Assembly (NCBI GenBank): GCA_003117195.1
Contig: BDSI01000076.1
Location: forward strand, 62,001 to 126,000
Source of the DNA: Eudorina sp. 2006-703-Eu-15
Taxonomy: Eukaryota > Chlorophyta > Chlorophyceae > Chlamydomonadales > Volvocaceae
Reading direction: 5' to 3'
Length of the DNA: 64,000 nucleotides
Both the position numbers and the translations under genes were made by a program. How positions within the stretch are numbered: position 1 is the first letter of the stretch; each line of letters begins with the position of its first letter. Shown here in pieces: positions 36,969 to 50,042 of this stretch. The notes under the pieces are model-generated. The model had not been told where the DNA came from and did no database searches. It saw only the letters and a list, made by a program, of their open reading frames with translations.

Positions 36969-39900
36969 TTACAGCTTGCATCGCGCGCCGGCCGCCTCTG
37001 GGGGTGCCGTCCCAAGCCGCCCCTCGGCGTGCGCAACCGCCACATCCGCACACCGCACACTGGCGGCCGTCCCGCAGGTCGTGGAGCTGTCGACGGCAAC
37101 GTCATCGCAGCCGGTACTGCCACCGAGGAGGAAGCCCAGGGCGGCCCGCGCCACCCCTACAGGGTCCTCCATAGGGCCCAGGTGATTGAGCGAGGCGAAC
37201 CTGCAACGGTGCCGGCCGCGGATGTTGAAGGGGTCGGGCCGGGGGCCGGGCGAAGAATGGTGGTGGTAAACTCATCCGGGGCCATCACGGGGTCGACGGG
37301 CCTCCCTGGGAACCGCGCCGGGCGCAGACGCACAGGACAGCGCAGGGCCGCGACGGGGACTATTACACTCACCCACACGTGAGGGGCAGTGCCGCTTGCC
37401 TCTCCGAGACCGATGGGGTCTGCAACGCAGCCCCCCTCCTTTACCGAACCCCGTGCACGACCCCGCCCCAACGTCCATGTCCAGGCCGTGACACAGCGTG
37501 GCACAGCGTAGGGGCCCACACCCGCAGCACCGGAATCTTTCGGTCGGGGTGCGTTCTGGGCTTCGTTCTGGGCTTCATTCAACCCCTTCCATCGTCGACA
37601 CGCCGGACGCACCTGAACAGCTCCGCCCCGGGCACCAGCGCGGCCACCTGCGCGCCCCACCGCGCCAACCGCGCGTGGAGGCCCTCCTCGCGGCCCACGG
37701 CAATCGCCAGCCGACAACCGGTAGACCGCGGGCCCACGGGTCCATCGTGCTGGTTCTGTTGCTGATCAACACAGCCTCCACAACCGCCATCGCCGCTGCT
37801 GGCCACGGCCACAGTCGCGTCCGTCGCCGCCGCCGCCGCCGCCGTCAGCTGCTGCCAGGGCCTCCAGGGAGGGGGATCCAGCGCCTCGTACACTCGGGCC
37901 TCGTTCTCCGTGGTGCAAGCCAGGGTCAGGGGCGCGGCGGCAGCGGCGGCGCCCAGGCACCCGTCGGCGGCGTCGAGACACCCCCGCCCCTCTGCGGCAG
38001 CGCCGGAGGCGGCTGTTACGGGCGGCCAGCCATCCAGTGGCCGCAGTCCGCCGCAGGCCAAGTAGGCGTGAAGAGCCTGGGCCCCCGGGCGCGTATCAGG
38101 TAGGCCGCGAGACGAAATCAACACAACCGGCATTCAGGATCCACGCAGCACAAATTGAAGCGAGGAGCGAGGAAGGAGACTACCCGTACGGCAGCACCCA
38201 TCGGCGCCGGGAGGGCCCGGCGGTTCCTTCGGCCGGTCGTTACTCCTGACCCGACGGCGGGTCGGCCCTCCCTGGAGCTCCTCGCCACCTCCCGCACGTG
38301 GCCCGTACACACACGCTCTCGAATCCACATTCAGATTCAGTTGAACCCCTCTATCTCATAGTGCGAATGTGACCCAGCACCGTCCCGCCCTCCCGATGTG
38401 CCGCGTGGCAGTTTTTGTCTCCGGCTGCCTACCCGCCACGCTTGTCGCCACCTAGAACCCTAAACCCTCACTCTGACCTGGAGGTGGAAGGTGCTGAAGG
38501 GCGGCTTGGAACCCAGGGATGCCTTCGCGCCCGCCAAGCTGGGGAACGCGGACTTCAGGGGAGAGGAGGGAGGCAACGCGGCCGTCCGCAGGTGCGAGCA
38601 TGGACATGCAGGACAGCACCGCCACCGCCATCACCACAACCACCAAAGCAGCAGTCAGTTCACGGCCACGTCAGTTCAGGCCCGTTCCGTGTGAGGTCAA
38701 CATCCCCCTGGCATGCCGGTCGTGCATGGCCCGGTCCGGTCCGGTCCCAGCGGAACAGCCAAGCAGCAAAGCGGGCCCGGTCCGGTCACAGCGGAGCACC
38801 CAAGCAGCAAGACCGCGGGCAACGAGGCCAAAGCAAAAGCCAACCGGGAGCCCCTTGTCCATGCAAGCCGCTGGCGCCGGCGCCGGAGGGGCGCAGTTCT
38901 CTGTCTGCATGCAACCCCCGCCCCCGCGCCCGATATCGCTTTCATTATCTGCGCTTCGGATGCCCCGACTCCAGCGTCGTCCCCGCCGCATACCCACCTG
39001 CCGCTTCCGGGCGATCCGCGCCAATACGCTGTCCGGTCGACGACCCGCGGGTCGGTCCACCAGCGATGGCGATGGACCGCATCCGCTGACGGGTAGACGA
39101 TGTCCCGCGACCCCCGTCTCTGCGGCCCCGGTACCGCTGACTGAGTGACTCCCATCGGGCCGGTCGGGTAGCCCTTGCGACAGGTCCAGGAAGGGCCTTA
39201 TGACGGGCTCGAATAGGAACATGCCCCTGCGGATGCCGGGTAACCGCAGTAGCAGGTGCCAGCAGCGACATCAGGCGCTGTGGAATGGAGGTATGTCGGT
39301 ATTTTTGATTTGACATGGATGCGGGGTCGGCCGGGCCCCTCGCGGCTTGTGGGTCACACCTGAAGGTTTTGGGCCGCGCGAGTTGAAGCAGCGCTGCCAT
39401 GGCGCCGCCGAGGCTGTGCCCAAAGCAGTAACAGTCTGCAGGGGAAGCACAGCATAGGGCGTGTTCTTAACTGCCCGGGACAAACAACAATACATTGAAT
39501 GCTCCGTAACGGCTATTGTTGGTGGTGGAGGGTAGTGCTGAAGGTGTCCCTCCCTCTCTTTCTGTCTCTCTCTCCCTGTCCCCCATACTAACACCCTAAA
39601 ACACTGTCCACACACTCAGACGGCATTCTGTTCGTTCGTAGCGCTACCGCCTTGCTCTTTGGCGCGCGTATTCTCTAGGTTGAGCAAGGGGGTAGTAAAA
39701 AATCTTTATATTCCGTGTACGGGCATTTGCGCAGCGCTGCCGTGTCCTTCGCATCACGCACGCTGCCGCCAGCTGCGTTCCAGCACCTGCCTTGGATGCC
39801 CGACGACTCGACGTAGTCCAGCACTGCGGCCAGTAACTCTTCGGCGGTGAAGGGTGCATCGGGTGTGGGCGCGACGCCGTGGCCGGGAAGATCCAGAGCC

Positions 39901-40115
39901 ACGCAGTGGAAGTGCGGGGCGAAGACTGGCAACTGCGACCGGCAACCCCAGTTGGGTGGATGGTTTCCAGGTAACGACCGACAGCTTTAAAAGAATGGGC
40001 AGGTACTCACCATTGGCAGGAATGTGCGTCCATGGAATCCATTCGCATGAAGTAGCAGGAGCAGTGGACCCTGGGTTCCACCCAAATCATGCACTGCCAC
40101 TGCTAGGCGCCGCAT
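36969..40115 (-). CDS. Alpha/beta hydrolase (serine type), seven exons
   Basis: Exons: 40115-40011, 39932-39791, 39435-39360, 39226-38998, 38552-38478, 38076-37613 and 37200-36969. All phases close, giving 440 residues. Features in order: GPLLLLLHANGFHGRTF (oxyanion region), HFHCVALDLPGHG, the nucleophile elbow CFGHSLGGAMAALLQLA (Ser), then FLFEPVIRPF. The spliced junction ARIARKRQ|SAFPSLAGAKAS and SKPPFSTFHLQ look like the cap of the fungal YMR210w-like hydrolase group. TLACTTENEARVYEA follows, and the catalytic His is in SLNHLGPMEDP near the C-terminus. The intron after exon 2 must use a GC donor (CAAG|GCAGGT) to keep the frame into the elbow. Low-complexity Ala/Asp/Gly insertions occupy exon 6. 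The ATG chosen is the first in frame after a CAG acceptor-like site, so another short upstream exon is possible. The last bases, TGTAA, overlap the stop codon. Confidence 0.85.
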
Positions 40116-43100
40116 CGCTGCCGTGGGTTGTGTATCTGTATGTGGTCTAGAGATCAAGGTTATAGGAGATTGATAAGTTATGGTAGCGTTTGCAGAACGT
40201 ACTTGCTCAAAAGGACAGTGAGTTGGAGAGCATCGTCGGCCTCCTTTTCCAGCAACAACGAATACGGTACAACCTTACTTACCATGTTAGCTTCGGCGCT
40301 GAATTTCAGTGGTGGTTAACGGTGTCAAACTGCAACCGTTGTGGCTTACGTAATTTGTTGACAGATTACTGCCAATGAACCATCTGGCAAACGCATTCTT
40401 GATAAAGCTTGATACATCAACGCATTTGTAAGCGCACCTCCCCGCGCTCTAAAAGCAAACGGCAGGACCGGAGAAGTCGTTGACGACAGTCATACATTAT
40501 GATTTATGAATAATGTTGAGCTTGCGCTGTGCGGCAATGTGAACGTTGCCAAGCTTGATATTTTGGTATGGCTGTGCAACCCACTAACACTAGGTGCAAG
40601 AAGCAATGCAGGTCTCACACGCGGTCGATCGCCCCACGATCCGTCCTTAGGCGATCGGATTGCAAATCCAAACCTCCCGTGCGGGGTTTCGTTCCACCGG
40701 GAGCAGTATGGGACAAAGGCTGCTACGTGTTATCAGCTTCGTCGCAGGTGGTCACACCCGGTGGTGTACGCGGGACTGCAAATCTCTGTGTATACTTGGG
40801 GCCGTTTGCAGTCGGGAAATCTCCCCATAGACAGATACTTTCAGATTCCTAAGCCAAGTATATCTCTGACCGTAGATACTCCCAAAAAATAAGATAGCCA
40901 CACTAAGATAGCCAGGCGAGATGGCCATTCGATGGCGCGCCGCCGCCCGCCGCTGCGCCCCACACGTGTTCCCTTACACCGGGCAGGTTGGGGGGCTGCG
41001 GCCTCACCCTGTTCCAGCCGCGGCGGGGGACAAAAAACGCCGCGAAACAATGCATGCAGTCGCACCTAGGCAACAGTTAGGCCGCCTTGCGTACAGGTAG
41101 GGCGCCGTGCGTTAATCCGAACTTGAGAACATCTCTCACTCTCTCTATGTAATATATAATGTATGGGGTGTTATACCATGCCTTTCGACACACAGCGTTC
41201 CCGGGATTTGAACCCGTCACCCATCCGACGGCGGGTGCTGCCGGAGGAACAGCATGTCATCCGAACATTCCACCTCACACCTTGGCAACATGGCCCCACC
41301 TTTTCAAACAGACGTGACCAGCAGGCCCACGGAGTGCCACCAAGCCCCAAGAGGCGGACCATCTCGGGGCTCACGTCCCTGCCCGTACACGCGTCGTGGG
41401 AGCACGGCATCCTCCAGCAGACCCAACTCCTGACGAGCAAAAGCGGGTGCAGCTCAGCGCCGGCATCCGCTTTTGCTCCGAGCTGCCGCAACTCCGCCCA
41501 GGGCCGTCGGCCAGTCCGCTCAGTTATGCCGCCCGAGTACCCGACGACATCTCAACCACGCTCACTGAGAAGGGTGGGACGCGCACATGGGCACACAAAA
41601 TAAAAACACTGGGGACGAAGAACACTGGGGTCCCTAGGAACCGCCCATCCACAGGGCCCATCGCAGAAACACGGGCTACGCTGAACCTTCGTTGTGTGAA
41701 GGCGCTGAGTAGCTCATGAAAGGTCAGCGTAGCCCTTACTCAGCGCCTTCACACAAAGCAGGCTCACCCTTCCGGGGCGGGTGCAGACGCTCCCCACTAC
41801 TACTCACGCGGCAGCAGTGTACTCACGCGGCACGAGTTGACAGCCAGGGAACCACGCGAGCAGACAGCCCCTCAGAGTGCGGCCCCCAGACCTAGCCCCA
41901 CCTACCCGACACGCAGGGCCCATTGGCTGCAACGCCACCCCGAGAGACGTGTCTCGCGGGCTCAAAACCCAGCCGTCGACTCTCTCTCTCTCCCTCTCCC
42001 GACTTCCCGCGTCCCTCGCCCCCTCCGCCTCATGCGCCCGCACCCACACGCCCGAGCACGCACCGAGCCACCCACGCGCGAGCACTACCACCACACTTGG
42101 CTCACACATGCTCCCTGCTGCTAGCTCCCAACGCACGACCCTCGAGAACGAACGGAGGCACCAAAATGCCCCAGACACTCCCCAACGCCTCCCTCACACT
42201 ACCCCTGGACACTGCCTCCCGCGCTCGGTCTCCCAGCTCCCCCTCCCTTCACTGATTCCGTCACGGCCAGACCTACACGGCGTCACCTACCGGATGCAGG
42301 ATCCTGATACGGCGAAGGCGCACTCGAAGGCGACTCGAGCTGAGGTCTTGGGGATGCATGAGGATGCGGTAGGCGGTGCGTGGACGTGTTGGCAAACCTA
42401 GTGCGGCGCCCCTTCCGATGAGCGATCCTGCAAGCAAAGAAGCAAGGGGTCGGATCGAAATGTTGGAGGGCAACTGTGCCGCTGCGTATGTAGGTGCTGA
42501 CGTACGTACCTCCGCGCAGCAGACAGGCAAGACCATCCACCCACGGAGCCGCTGGCCATGACCGGAATCGTACATGCATGCCGCGGACCTACCTGCTAAC
42601 ACGCACCACCCTTACTACTTGAAGGTCGCCGTCGGCACTGTCCGGCTCCCTCATGACGTCGCGTCCTCGGCATGGGCTGACGTCGGACAGCGCCGCCTCG
42701 ATACCGGTGGCGGACCGAACGAAGGGACAAAGGTGGCGCAGGTGTCAAGTCAGCAATCGGCATGGTAGCGCGTGGAGCAATGTCGCACACACACATACAC
42801 GCACATACCCCGATATGCGCCCTACGATTTTGCTGCGTTCGTTTGCTGGCTGTCCTTTCTTGAGCTGTAGTTGCGCTGTTCGGTTTGCTGTACTTTGGCT
42901 GTAGCTGTTGCTGCTGTCGGTTTGTCGTTTGAGTCGGGGATGCGAGCGCAAATTCACTTGCCGAGACTGTTGAGGAGGTGACGTGCCTTGCATCACCCAC
43001 CCGTTAGGCCGCCTTGAGACCCGTGCCGCGCGTTGGACCGCGTATGGTGGACGAGCAGGTCCGCCTTGAGTGCTTTGCTGTGCTTTGGTCTGACCTTGAG

Positions 43101-43234
43101 CGCATCGTGGACTTTCAGGTCCACCATCTGCATCTCAGGGTGGCAGCGAGGGAGGGGAAGGGAGGGAGGCGTTGTCGTGGGGGCGCAACCAGGTGACGTA
43201 ATGCGCAGAATGCTCGAAACCGGAAGCTCACCTT
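40116..43234. other. Intergenic stretch with repeats, no recognised gene
   Basis: No protein family seen. It contains a tRNA-like fragment near 40665-40720, a T-arm-like sequence near 41203-41225 (both rejected as tRNA genes), a run of CT dinucleotides near 41980, and the crossing inverted repeats at 41673-41756. Confidence 0.4.
41673..41756. repeat. Two crossing (interleaved) inverted repeats
   Basis: Segment A (41673-41684, GGGCTACGCTGA) pairs perfectly with A' (41724-41735). Beyond one bulged base the pairing extends by CCTT/AAGG. Segment B (41692-41711, TTGTGTGAAGGCGCTGAGTA) pairs perfectly over 20 bases with B' (41737-41756). The order is A-B-A'-B', so the two stems cross. This is the topology of a pseudoknot or of two mutually exclusive hairpins, not of a simple palindrome. 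Confidence 0.92.
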
Positions 43235-43600
43235 TCAAAGGCGCTGTTCAGCCACGGCCAGAATGAAGTCCTTCGACTGGGCCCAACGCAAGACTTCCGA
43301 GAGCATGTTGAGCTGAACGCTTACAGTATGGAAAGCACACAGCAAGCTAATTGTAAAGAGTTGAATTTATGATATAATGCATCATACAGGAAGAATATGT
43401 AGGGAGACAGTGTTTCGAGACAATTAAAAAGAACTCAGCGTGGAGCGAGGGTGAAGCAAGAAAAGTCCATGAGAGCTGGTATTACAGAGACTAACTAGAC
43501 CTGCAGCTTAGTGGTGAAAAAGAAGGCCCGCCGCAGGTTGACATAGGAAATGCAATGTACGAAAGCAGCTGCGAGGCTTTCGGCCGTGCAGATGCCGGCT
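43235..43600 (-). CDS. Candidate C-terminal exons of an unknown protein
   Basis: Two exon-like segments join in phase 0. The first is about 43600-43501, with AESLAAAFVHCISYVNLRRA, ending at CAG|GTCTAG. The second is 43312-43235, after a CAG acceptor, with VLRWAQSKDFILAVAEQRL and a TGA stop. They read as ordinary helical protein, but I do not recognise the family and cannot trace the gene further upstream because a tandem duplication follows. It could be a truncated gene or a relic. Confidence 0.3.
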
Positions 43601-43662
43601 TCTCTGTCACATGATCCTGTCTTACGAGATGCTACTGCTGGTTCGTAATCACTACTGGCAAT

Positions 43663-44035
43663 CGCACATGTCTGACAAGATGACAAGGTCGGTACTGCTC
43701 TGGGTTGGGTTCATGGCAAAACCATGGGTTGAGTTGCGGGCCAGAGCGGCCCTAGCACCTTTACACGCAGCTTGCGGATCAGCGATAAGCCCAGCTCACC
43801 AATTCTTTGCTGGATATCACTGGATAACACTGAAGACCGGGCGAAGGAGCACTGGGAATGGCACATGCCTGACCAGCTGACAAGGTCGGTACTGCTCTGG
43901 TTGGGTTTATGCATACGGTAAACCATGGGTTCAGTTTCGGCGCACGCGCGATCCCACCACGCAGCTTGCGCATAGCGATAAGAACAGATCGCCTAGTGTT
44001 TGCTGGATGACGCTGAAAACCGGACGGGAGTTCGA
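43663..44035 (+). repeat. Imperfect tandem duplication, unit about 190 bp
   Basis: The unit starting near 43664 (CACATGTCTGACAAGATGAC) is repeated starting near 43860 (CACATGCCTGACCAGCTGAC). Shared blocks are ACAAGGTCGGTACTGCTCTG, CACGCAGCTTGCG, GCGATAAG and TTGCTGGAT. The second copy is diverged and slightly shorter. No coding capacity recognised. Confidence 0.85.
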
Positions 44036-47000
44036 CGGATGGCCCGGCCTGTGGGCTGCGCCTCGGGCCTCTGGGCACAGCCAACAACCTTGGCATTTGT
44101 CACGGCGGACCTCCTACTGCCTTGCGCCGTCTACGCTAGAAGATATGCTGCGTTCTGCTCCTTCGTTTCGCTCCACTGCACTACAAAAATAGGGAGCTGG
44201 GCGTGCTGCCCGCAGCTAGCCGCCCTATCAGCTCTTCAGCCTACCGATTTTCGCTCACATCAATCCTTAGCTATGGTTTCCCTGCAAATTGTGCTGCGGG
44301 GGCTCCATGACGCCCTCCCGATGTCCAAATGTGGGGTGGGTGGCGACAGGCAAGCCGCCATGAAGGCTGCCAGGTTACATGTACAACGGGTATGCAGGAA
44401 AGAGTGTTAAAAGCACACATCAGAGAGTCTGGAGGTAAGGGCGGCAGGGTCCGCCTGTTCCATGCACGCTACGGTTGTGCTGGCCACCACATCCCAGAGG
44501 ACGCTCTCCAGGGCAAAATGGATCATGTTATAGTTGGTGTGGCCATCAAAGTCTCAGAAGTTGCTATCCAGAACATTTGCAAAAGATGCTGTAATCGTGT
44601 TGGCCTCCGCCACATTGTACAAGAGGTTGCCATCCAAAACAAGATGAGCAACGAAAATGGATCATATCAAGTAAACTTAAGTGCGGCTTGCGGGGCTTGG
44701 CCTTCATCTTTTATACTTTATCTTCGTACTTCCGAGTCTGGCCATAAGTATCGGATATTTTCGAACCTGTTAATTGAAAGGTGTTGAGCGGGACGCGCAC
44801 TTGTTTTCGACAACTCCCAACTGTAACCGCCGCACGACCAGACGCGAACTGCGCGAACTGTGATGACTAGCTCATCATACAGCGGTGTCATTTGTGGCAG
44901 GCAGCTGCACTCCCCTGAGCTTCGGCAAGAGACAGTGCCATGGGGGATGACTAACTCTTATCCGTGCACGACGCACGACAGCAGGCGCTAAGACCCAAAG
45001 CCAGCACTGGTGAGCAACTCGTCCGGTGATGTGGCATCCCCACTACCGTGCTCATCCGTGCAGCACCTGAGCGCGTCCTGGAGTGGGTCAGCCGCTGGCG
45101 GCCAAGGTCCGAGGGGTACGTCGCGGCCAACGCGCTCACGTAGGCCGCACAACTGTGGAGCTGCACCTGCGCGCCCCCATCCCCAGCTCCCCGTCTCACG
45201 CGGCCCTGCTGGCCAAGGCGTGTCTGTGGCCCTACCTGAGTTCCAACAGGGCCTGACTGCAGGTACGATGGGTACGGCGAGTGCGGCGAGGCCTGACCTT
45301 TTTGAAGGGGGCCACCGACGGGGTCAAGTGGGACTGCGGTAACTGATATCCATATTGCAGGCGCATCTTGCTACCAGGTACCAGCCCAAACCGGGTTACC
45401 GATTCATGCCGTGTAGGGCCGTGCATGCTATTAAGTCGGTGAAAGGTAAGATGTACCTCAGTCAGCCGGCATCAGTGGGACCTGGGAAGTCCTCTGCGTC
45501 CGTGAAATAGCTCTTCAACTTGAGGATGACCCGCGGTAAGGGCTCATGCGTTCTAGGCAAGAGAGGCAACGCACTCTCCCAAACACCTGCTCACAAACGG
45601 GCCACTCACCGCCGAGCACACGAAGGTTCGGGCGCGAAGCGGAGGTTCCGTCCGGCACGTGAGGAGGCACGCGTGCTCCGCGAGGCGTCTCTTGGCTGCG
45701 CGGCGAAAGCGGCGAGGCTCTGCAGTGGCACCTCGTTCAGTGTCGACTGAACATGGAGGGGTCAAGAGACGTCGACGTGTGCTGCTTTCACCTGCAAGGA
45801 GTACCGTAATGCACTGGTGAACAGAGGCCCCCGCAACAGGGCCTCTGCAAGCCCATGGCGTGGGGCGTGGAGGCGAAGGAAGCTCAATATCTGCTAGTTG
45901 CCCGGATCGTTCCCCAAAAGGAAGCAGGGATGGTGCGCTAGGCGCCGTCGGAGCTGCGTGTAGGGCTGCCACTCAAGCCGTTTACGGTACGTAGGCCAAC
46001 CAGCATGACGGGCGCAAACGCAGCGACGGTAATAGCATCATTTACGTCGCAGCCAGACAACCCGGCGTATTCCGTATCTCTAGTGGCTTACTTTAGTGGC
46101 TTACAGGTAGGAATGTCCGACCCGACCCACATGAAATATCGTATCGTACGGCAAGCGCTCACTGGTACCCACTCCCTTCCCCTCCCTGGATGACTTCCGC
46201 GCGCCTACCCTCGCGTACCCCACCGTACTCTTATCGTACCCTACCTGACGACACGCCCACCTCAGCACGCCACGTTCCAACCCACATGCCTCTCGAGGGC
46301 CCACATCGTCCTCGCCCAGAGACGAAATCGTGACACGATAAAACCACGACGCATGAAACGAACTGCGACACCTACCTCGAGTGCACCGGGGCACCGATCA
46401 AAGCGTGAGCGCAAGGACGCCTCCCGCGGATACACGCAGCGCGCGACGTCACGCCGGGGCCAGCCCCTCTCCGAACACCGTGGCCGGCAAATGCCGCCTG
46501 CCACGGGGTCGTACTCACCGGAGCCTGCCGTTCCGGTGCCTTCATCATCGCGCCGTCCTTTTCCTTGTCGAAGAGCCCAATCGTAACGACCGCATATGAA
46601 TATATTGTGGCTGAAGGATAGCAAAAGCACAAACTGCTGGACTTGGGGAAGATTCTTACCATATCGAGGACTGACAACACACCGACGATTTAAGGCACCC
46701 GGCGGCAAACAAATGAACCCCAACCAGCCCACATACCCCGTGGGCAAGCTTCGCAGATGACGTGTACCAAAAAGAGGCGCCAGGGCACTGCACCAACGTG
46801 TCCATTCCGCTTCTCGAACTCTACAACCGTGTAAACCCTAGGCGCCTTCGCACATTCACCTGCACCTAGCGCCCTTGTAGCCCCCACAAACCCAATGGAA
46901 CCGAGAGTACACTAGGGCGGCCATGATGGAGTACGGGGCCACCGGCGAGCTGCACTAATATAACATTGAATATGTGATGACGCTGCCATTGCATGAGGCT

Positions 47001-48129
47001 GACCGGGTCCTCATGGCGCCAAACTTATCCGCCCAGAAACTGCAGCACAGGTACGGCACGGCACAGGCCCGCTATGGCCCCCCCCGGGGTGACCGACCGC
47101 ATACCTGGCATGACCCGTGGGACGTCATCCAGCGACAGCAACACTAGCCCCGAGCGCTCGTCCGCCTCGGGGTCCACGGGTCATCAGCGCAACTGGGTCC
47201 GGGTTGTCCAGCCCTACGTGAGCGGGGCTCTGGGCAGGGGTACACCCAGCGCGCGCAGTGCCTAGGGGGCAACCGCCCCTCCCAGGGGTATCCTACAGTT
47301 ACTGCGACCGCCACCACCACCACCACCTCTTACCACCACCATCACAATCACCACCACAGTTCCCATCGCGACCAGCTGGTCCACGGCTACCATCTCAAGA
47401 CCGGGGAGGAAGGAACCACAGCTGCTTCCAGGGCGCTGGCGGCGAATCCACGGGAGGTAACTGTTGTCCCTGGTATTCAATAATGTGGACCTGGTTCGCC
47501 GCCGCTGTACTCCAGCCAATCTGGCCGGACGGCGCCCCGCCCCGCCCCGCCCGCCAGTGGGATGAGGGCATGGCACCCATGAGGCGACGGGGATTGCGCC
47601 GTGTGGGAGGGAGCTGCCCGCAGGGAGCGCGCCGCCGCGGCCCGGCGACGAAGCTTGAGGGATACAAGCTTGCCCCCGTAGCCGTCCCCGGCCCCCACTC
47701 CCCAGTCAACAGTCAGCTGGACATCCCAGCGCGTCGACGTCATAATCGTTGTTAGGCAGGTCCGATTTGCCAGTGCACCCCTTTCCTGCGCATCCCATCC
47801 GGGTGGCTACCCGTACCACCGCCGCACCAAGCGCCTGACCGGGCAACACTGTTCTTTTGCCGTACAAGACCCCAGGCAAGACAGGCATCGAGAGGGCTTT
47901 CGATAATGGACACGGCAGGTCCAGACCTCACGAGTTGACACACCGACCCACGCACACACAACCTACACCGGTCACAACCAACCCCTTCCTGGCATTGCAC
48001 ACACAAGCACGCGCGCAGAGGGCTACCTGGCCCATGGCCCCAAGCTGCTACAGCCGCAAACGAGATGCCCTTGCGGCACAAGTACCAACGTCGGCAAGCA
48101 CGTGTCGCGCACCGCACACACAATCCGGT

Positions 48130-48147
48130 GGGCTTCTCATTAAACAC
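48130..48147 (+). repeat. 18-bp dispersed motif, copy 1
   Basis: GGGCTTCTCATTAAACAC occurs here and, identical, at 62320-62337. The flanks are unrelated except for GC-richness, which suggests the end of a small dispersed element. Confidence 0.7.
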
Positions 48148-49134
48148 AATCCGCCAGCGCATGGTCCATCAACACACCACAACGGGGCGCCAGGCACCAG
48201 CCCACCCCGTCCGCTGCGGGCCGCTGCACAATCGGCTGCACAATCGTACAGAAATGTGTCATGACATGCCGTACCAGGTGTCGTACATTTGGTACACTTG
48301 ATGTTCGGATGCAAACTGTACGCCGCAAAACTACAAACTGTACATAGCATCGGTCGGACCGAGGGTGCTTGCGGACCCGCGTCTGCTCCCTCGCGAAGGC
48401 CGCAACGGAAACGGAGCCCCCGAGACCGACATCTGAACGACCTCTTAACTGACCCAACCAATCAGCCAGCCAATCAACGACTACACTTCTCTCCAATCAG
48501 GCCGCAGCCAAAGCAACTGCCTGCGGATGGCCCCACCATCAGGCGCCTCAACACCGCTGACATACCACAAGCCGCCGGGCCACACCTCGGCTGTGGGTCT
48601 CGCCGCCCTTGCCTCTAGTTATCACTATTTTACAACAAAGAAGGATTTCCCCAGTTCCGTAGTAGGCAGTCAGCTTTTGAAATCCAACGACATCGGCGGC
48701 CGCGAGACGGCAGCCTGCCCACTTCAACGAGATAAGGTCGGGGATTGCACAACGAAGGGACGCCCTCGCCAGGGTCGCTAATCTCTTCAAGGCACGTTAG
48801 CCAAGGAGTCAGGCCAGGGACATATCTCGGCAAACCGAAATGAAATCGTTGAAACGGAGAGCGAGCCTCTTCTCAACGCTGCCAGGGGCTGCCGGGGCCG
48901 GGCGGCAGCGCCGGCGCGGGCGCGCGGCACTCGCCCTCCAAGCCTTCTCACCTCCGGCACCTTTTCACCTCGGCACCCCAACGCTGCATCGGTCGAAACA
49001 GTCTTCACTGCAAGACGCAATTCGCGTCTGCGAGAACACACACGCTTCATGAGCAAACCAGGCCACCGTCTAGTATCCACAATGGACGGGGTTCATCCGC
49101 CTCGCCCCACATTCAACACACAAATACACCAACT

Positions 49135-49184
<50 letters not shown>
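49135..49184 (+). repeat. (GACA)n microsatellite
   Basis: Fifty bases of perfect GACA repeat, about 12.5 units. Confidence 0.97.
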
Positions 49185-50042
49185 TGCTCAAGCCCAGGCC
49201 GGAATCCTATTCGTCCCGGGTTCAACTCCACGCCACGATGGACCACATCGTGACTCGGCGAAGGAACAAGTCCACGCTGTAGCCGGCTCGACTCGTGTAC
49301 GCACAGCAGCGATCCACTGTACCGGGGTGCCTCACTTCACACCAGAGAGCGCCCCAGCAGAGGGGGTTCGGAGCAGTCGCCAGGACGCCGCGGTACAGGT
49401 ACGACATTTTACTTCCCTTGGTAAACCCCAACAACTCATCAGAGGTCAGCCAGTAGCCTGACTCCTTCGCGCACGTGGCATTGCCGTGGCATTGCCGTAC
49501 ACGACACTGTGGCGGCGCCGCCGCTACGGTGTTATAATCTCTTCTCTCCCCGCGCCTGAAGACAGCGCGAAGCGCGCAATCGGCCTTTCGTTTCCTCCCC
49601 GCGCTGCTTGCATCCCCCGTCGAGCGGGCCGCCGCCTCCGCCGCCGCCGCCGGGGGTTAAAGGCGGGAGGTCGCTGTCCGGACGGACGTACCCATTGCCC
49701 TACCCGACCTCCCCGCCACCTCCGCCAGCTCCACCCTCCCGATGGTCATGCCGCTCCAGCGATTAGCTCGACGATCGCAGGCGCGTGGCCGACCCACCGA
49801 TAGTCAGCCGCCAACCGCTGTGCGCCGTACACCTCCCCGCGCCCCGTTCCTCTTGTATCTGGCTCTCCGAATATCACACAACCATCGAAGATGCTTCCCT
49901 CTCCTGCGCTGCTGTGGGGGCGTTTCTCTCCTCGCCCTAGGGGTACAGGGCATGCTGCATCTGCCGCAGCATCTTCGCTCGTGTACGCTCCAGCAACTGT
50001 ACGGCTCTGTATGATCACATCCGTAGTACATGGCGATATGGC

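Larger units (their letters stand above)
44036..50042. other. Six kilobases without a recognised gene
   Basis: Scattered frames show splice-like ends but no family: 45139-45258 (+, with HAALLAKACLWPYLSSNRA then a stop) and about 46975-47051 (+, MTLPLHEADRVLMAPNLSAQ before a GTACGG donor) are the most protein-like. I could not link them into genes. Repeats here include the GACA array and one copy of an 18-base dispersed motif. The last few hundred bases should be the 3' UTR of the Clp gene. Confidence 0.35.

Noticed and set aside
40660..40725. tRNA-Cys-like fragment (GGATTGCAAATCC)
   Set aside because: The anticodon arm is plausible, but there is no A box, the T arm is distorted and the acceptor stem does not pair; at best a degenerate tRNA-derived repeat.
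41200..41230. T-arm-like GGTTCAAATCCCGGGA on the minus strand
   Set aside because: No matching acceptor, D or anticodon arm could be found upstream, so it is not a tRNA gene.
45010..45342. 110-codon plus-strand frame near 45 kb
   Set aside because: Two different frames here each look partly coding, but neither gives a consistent exon chain, so no gene is called.
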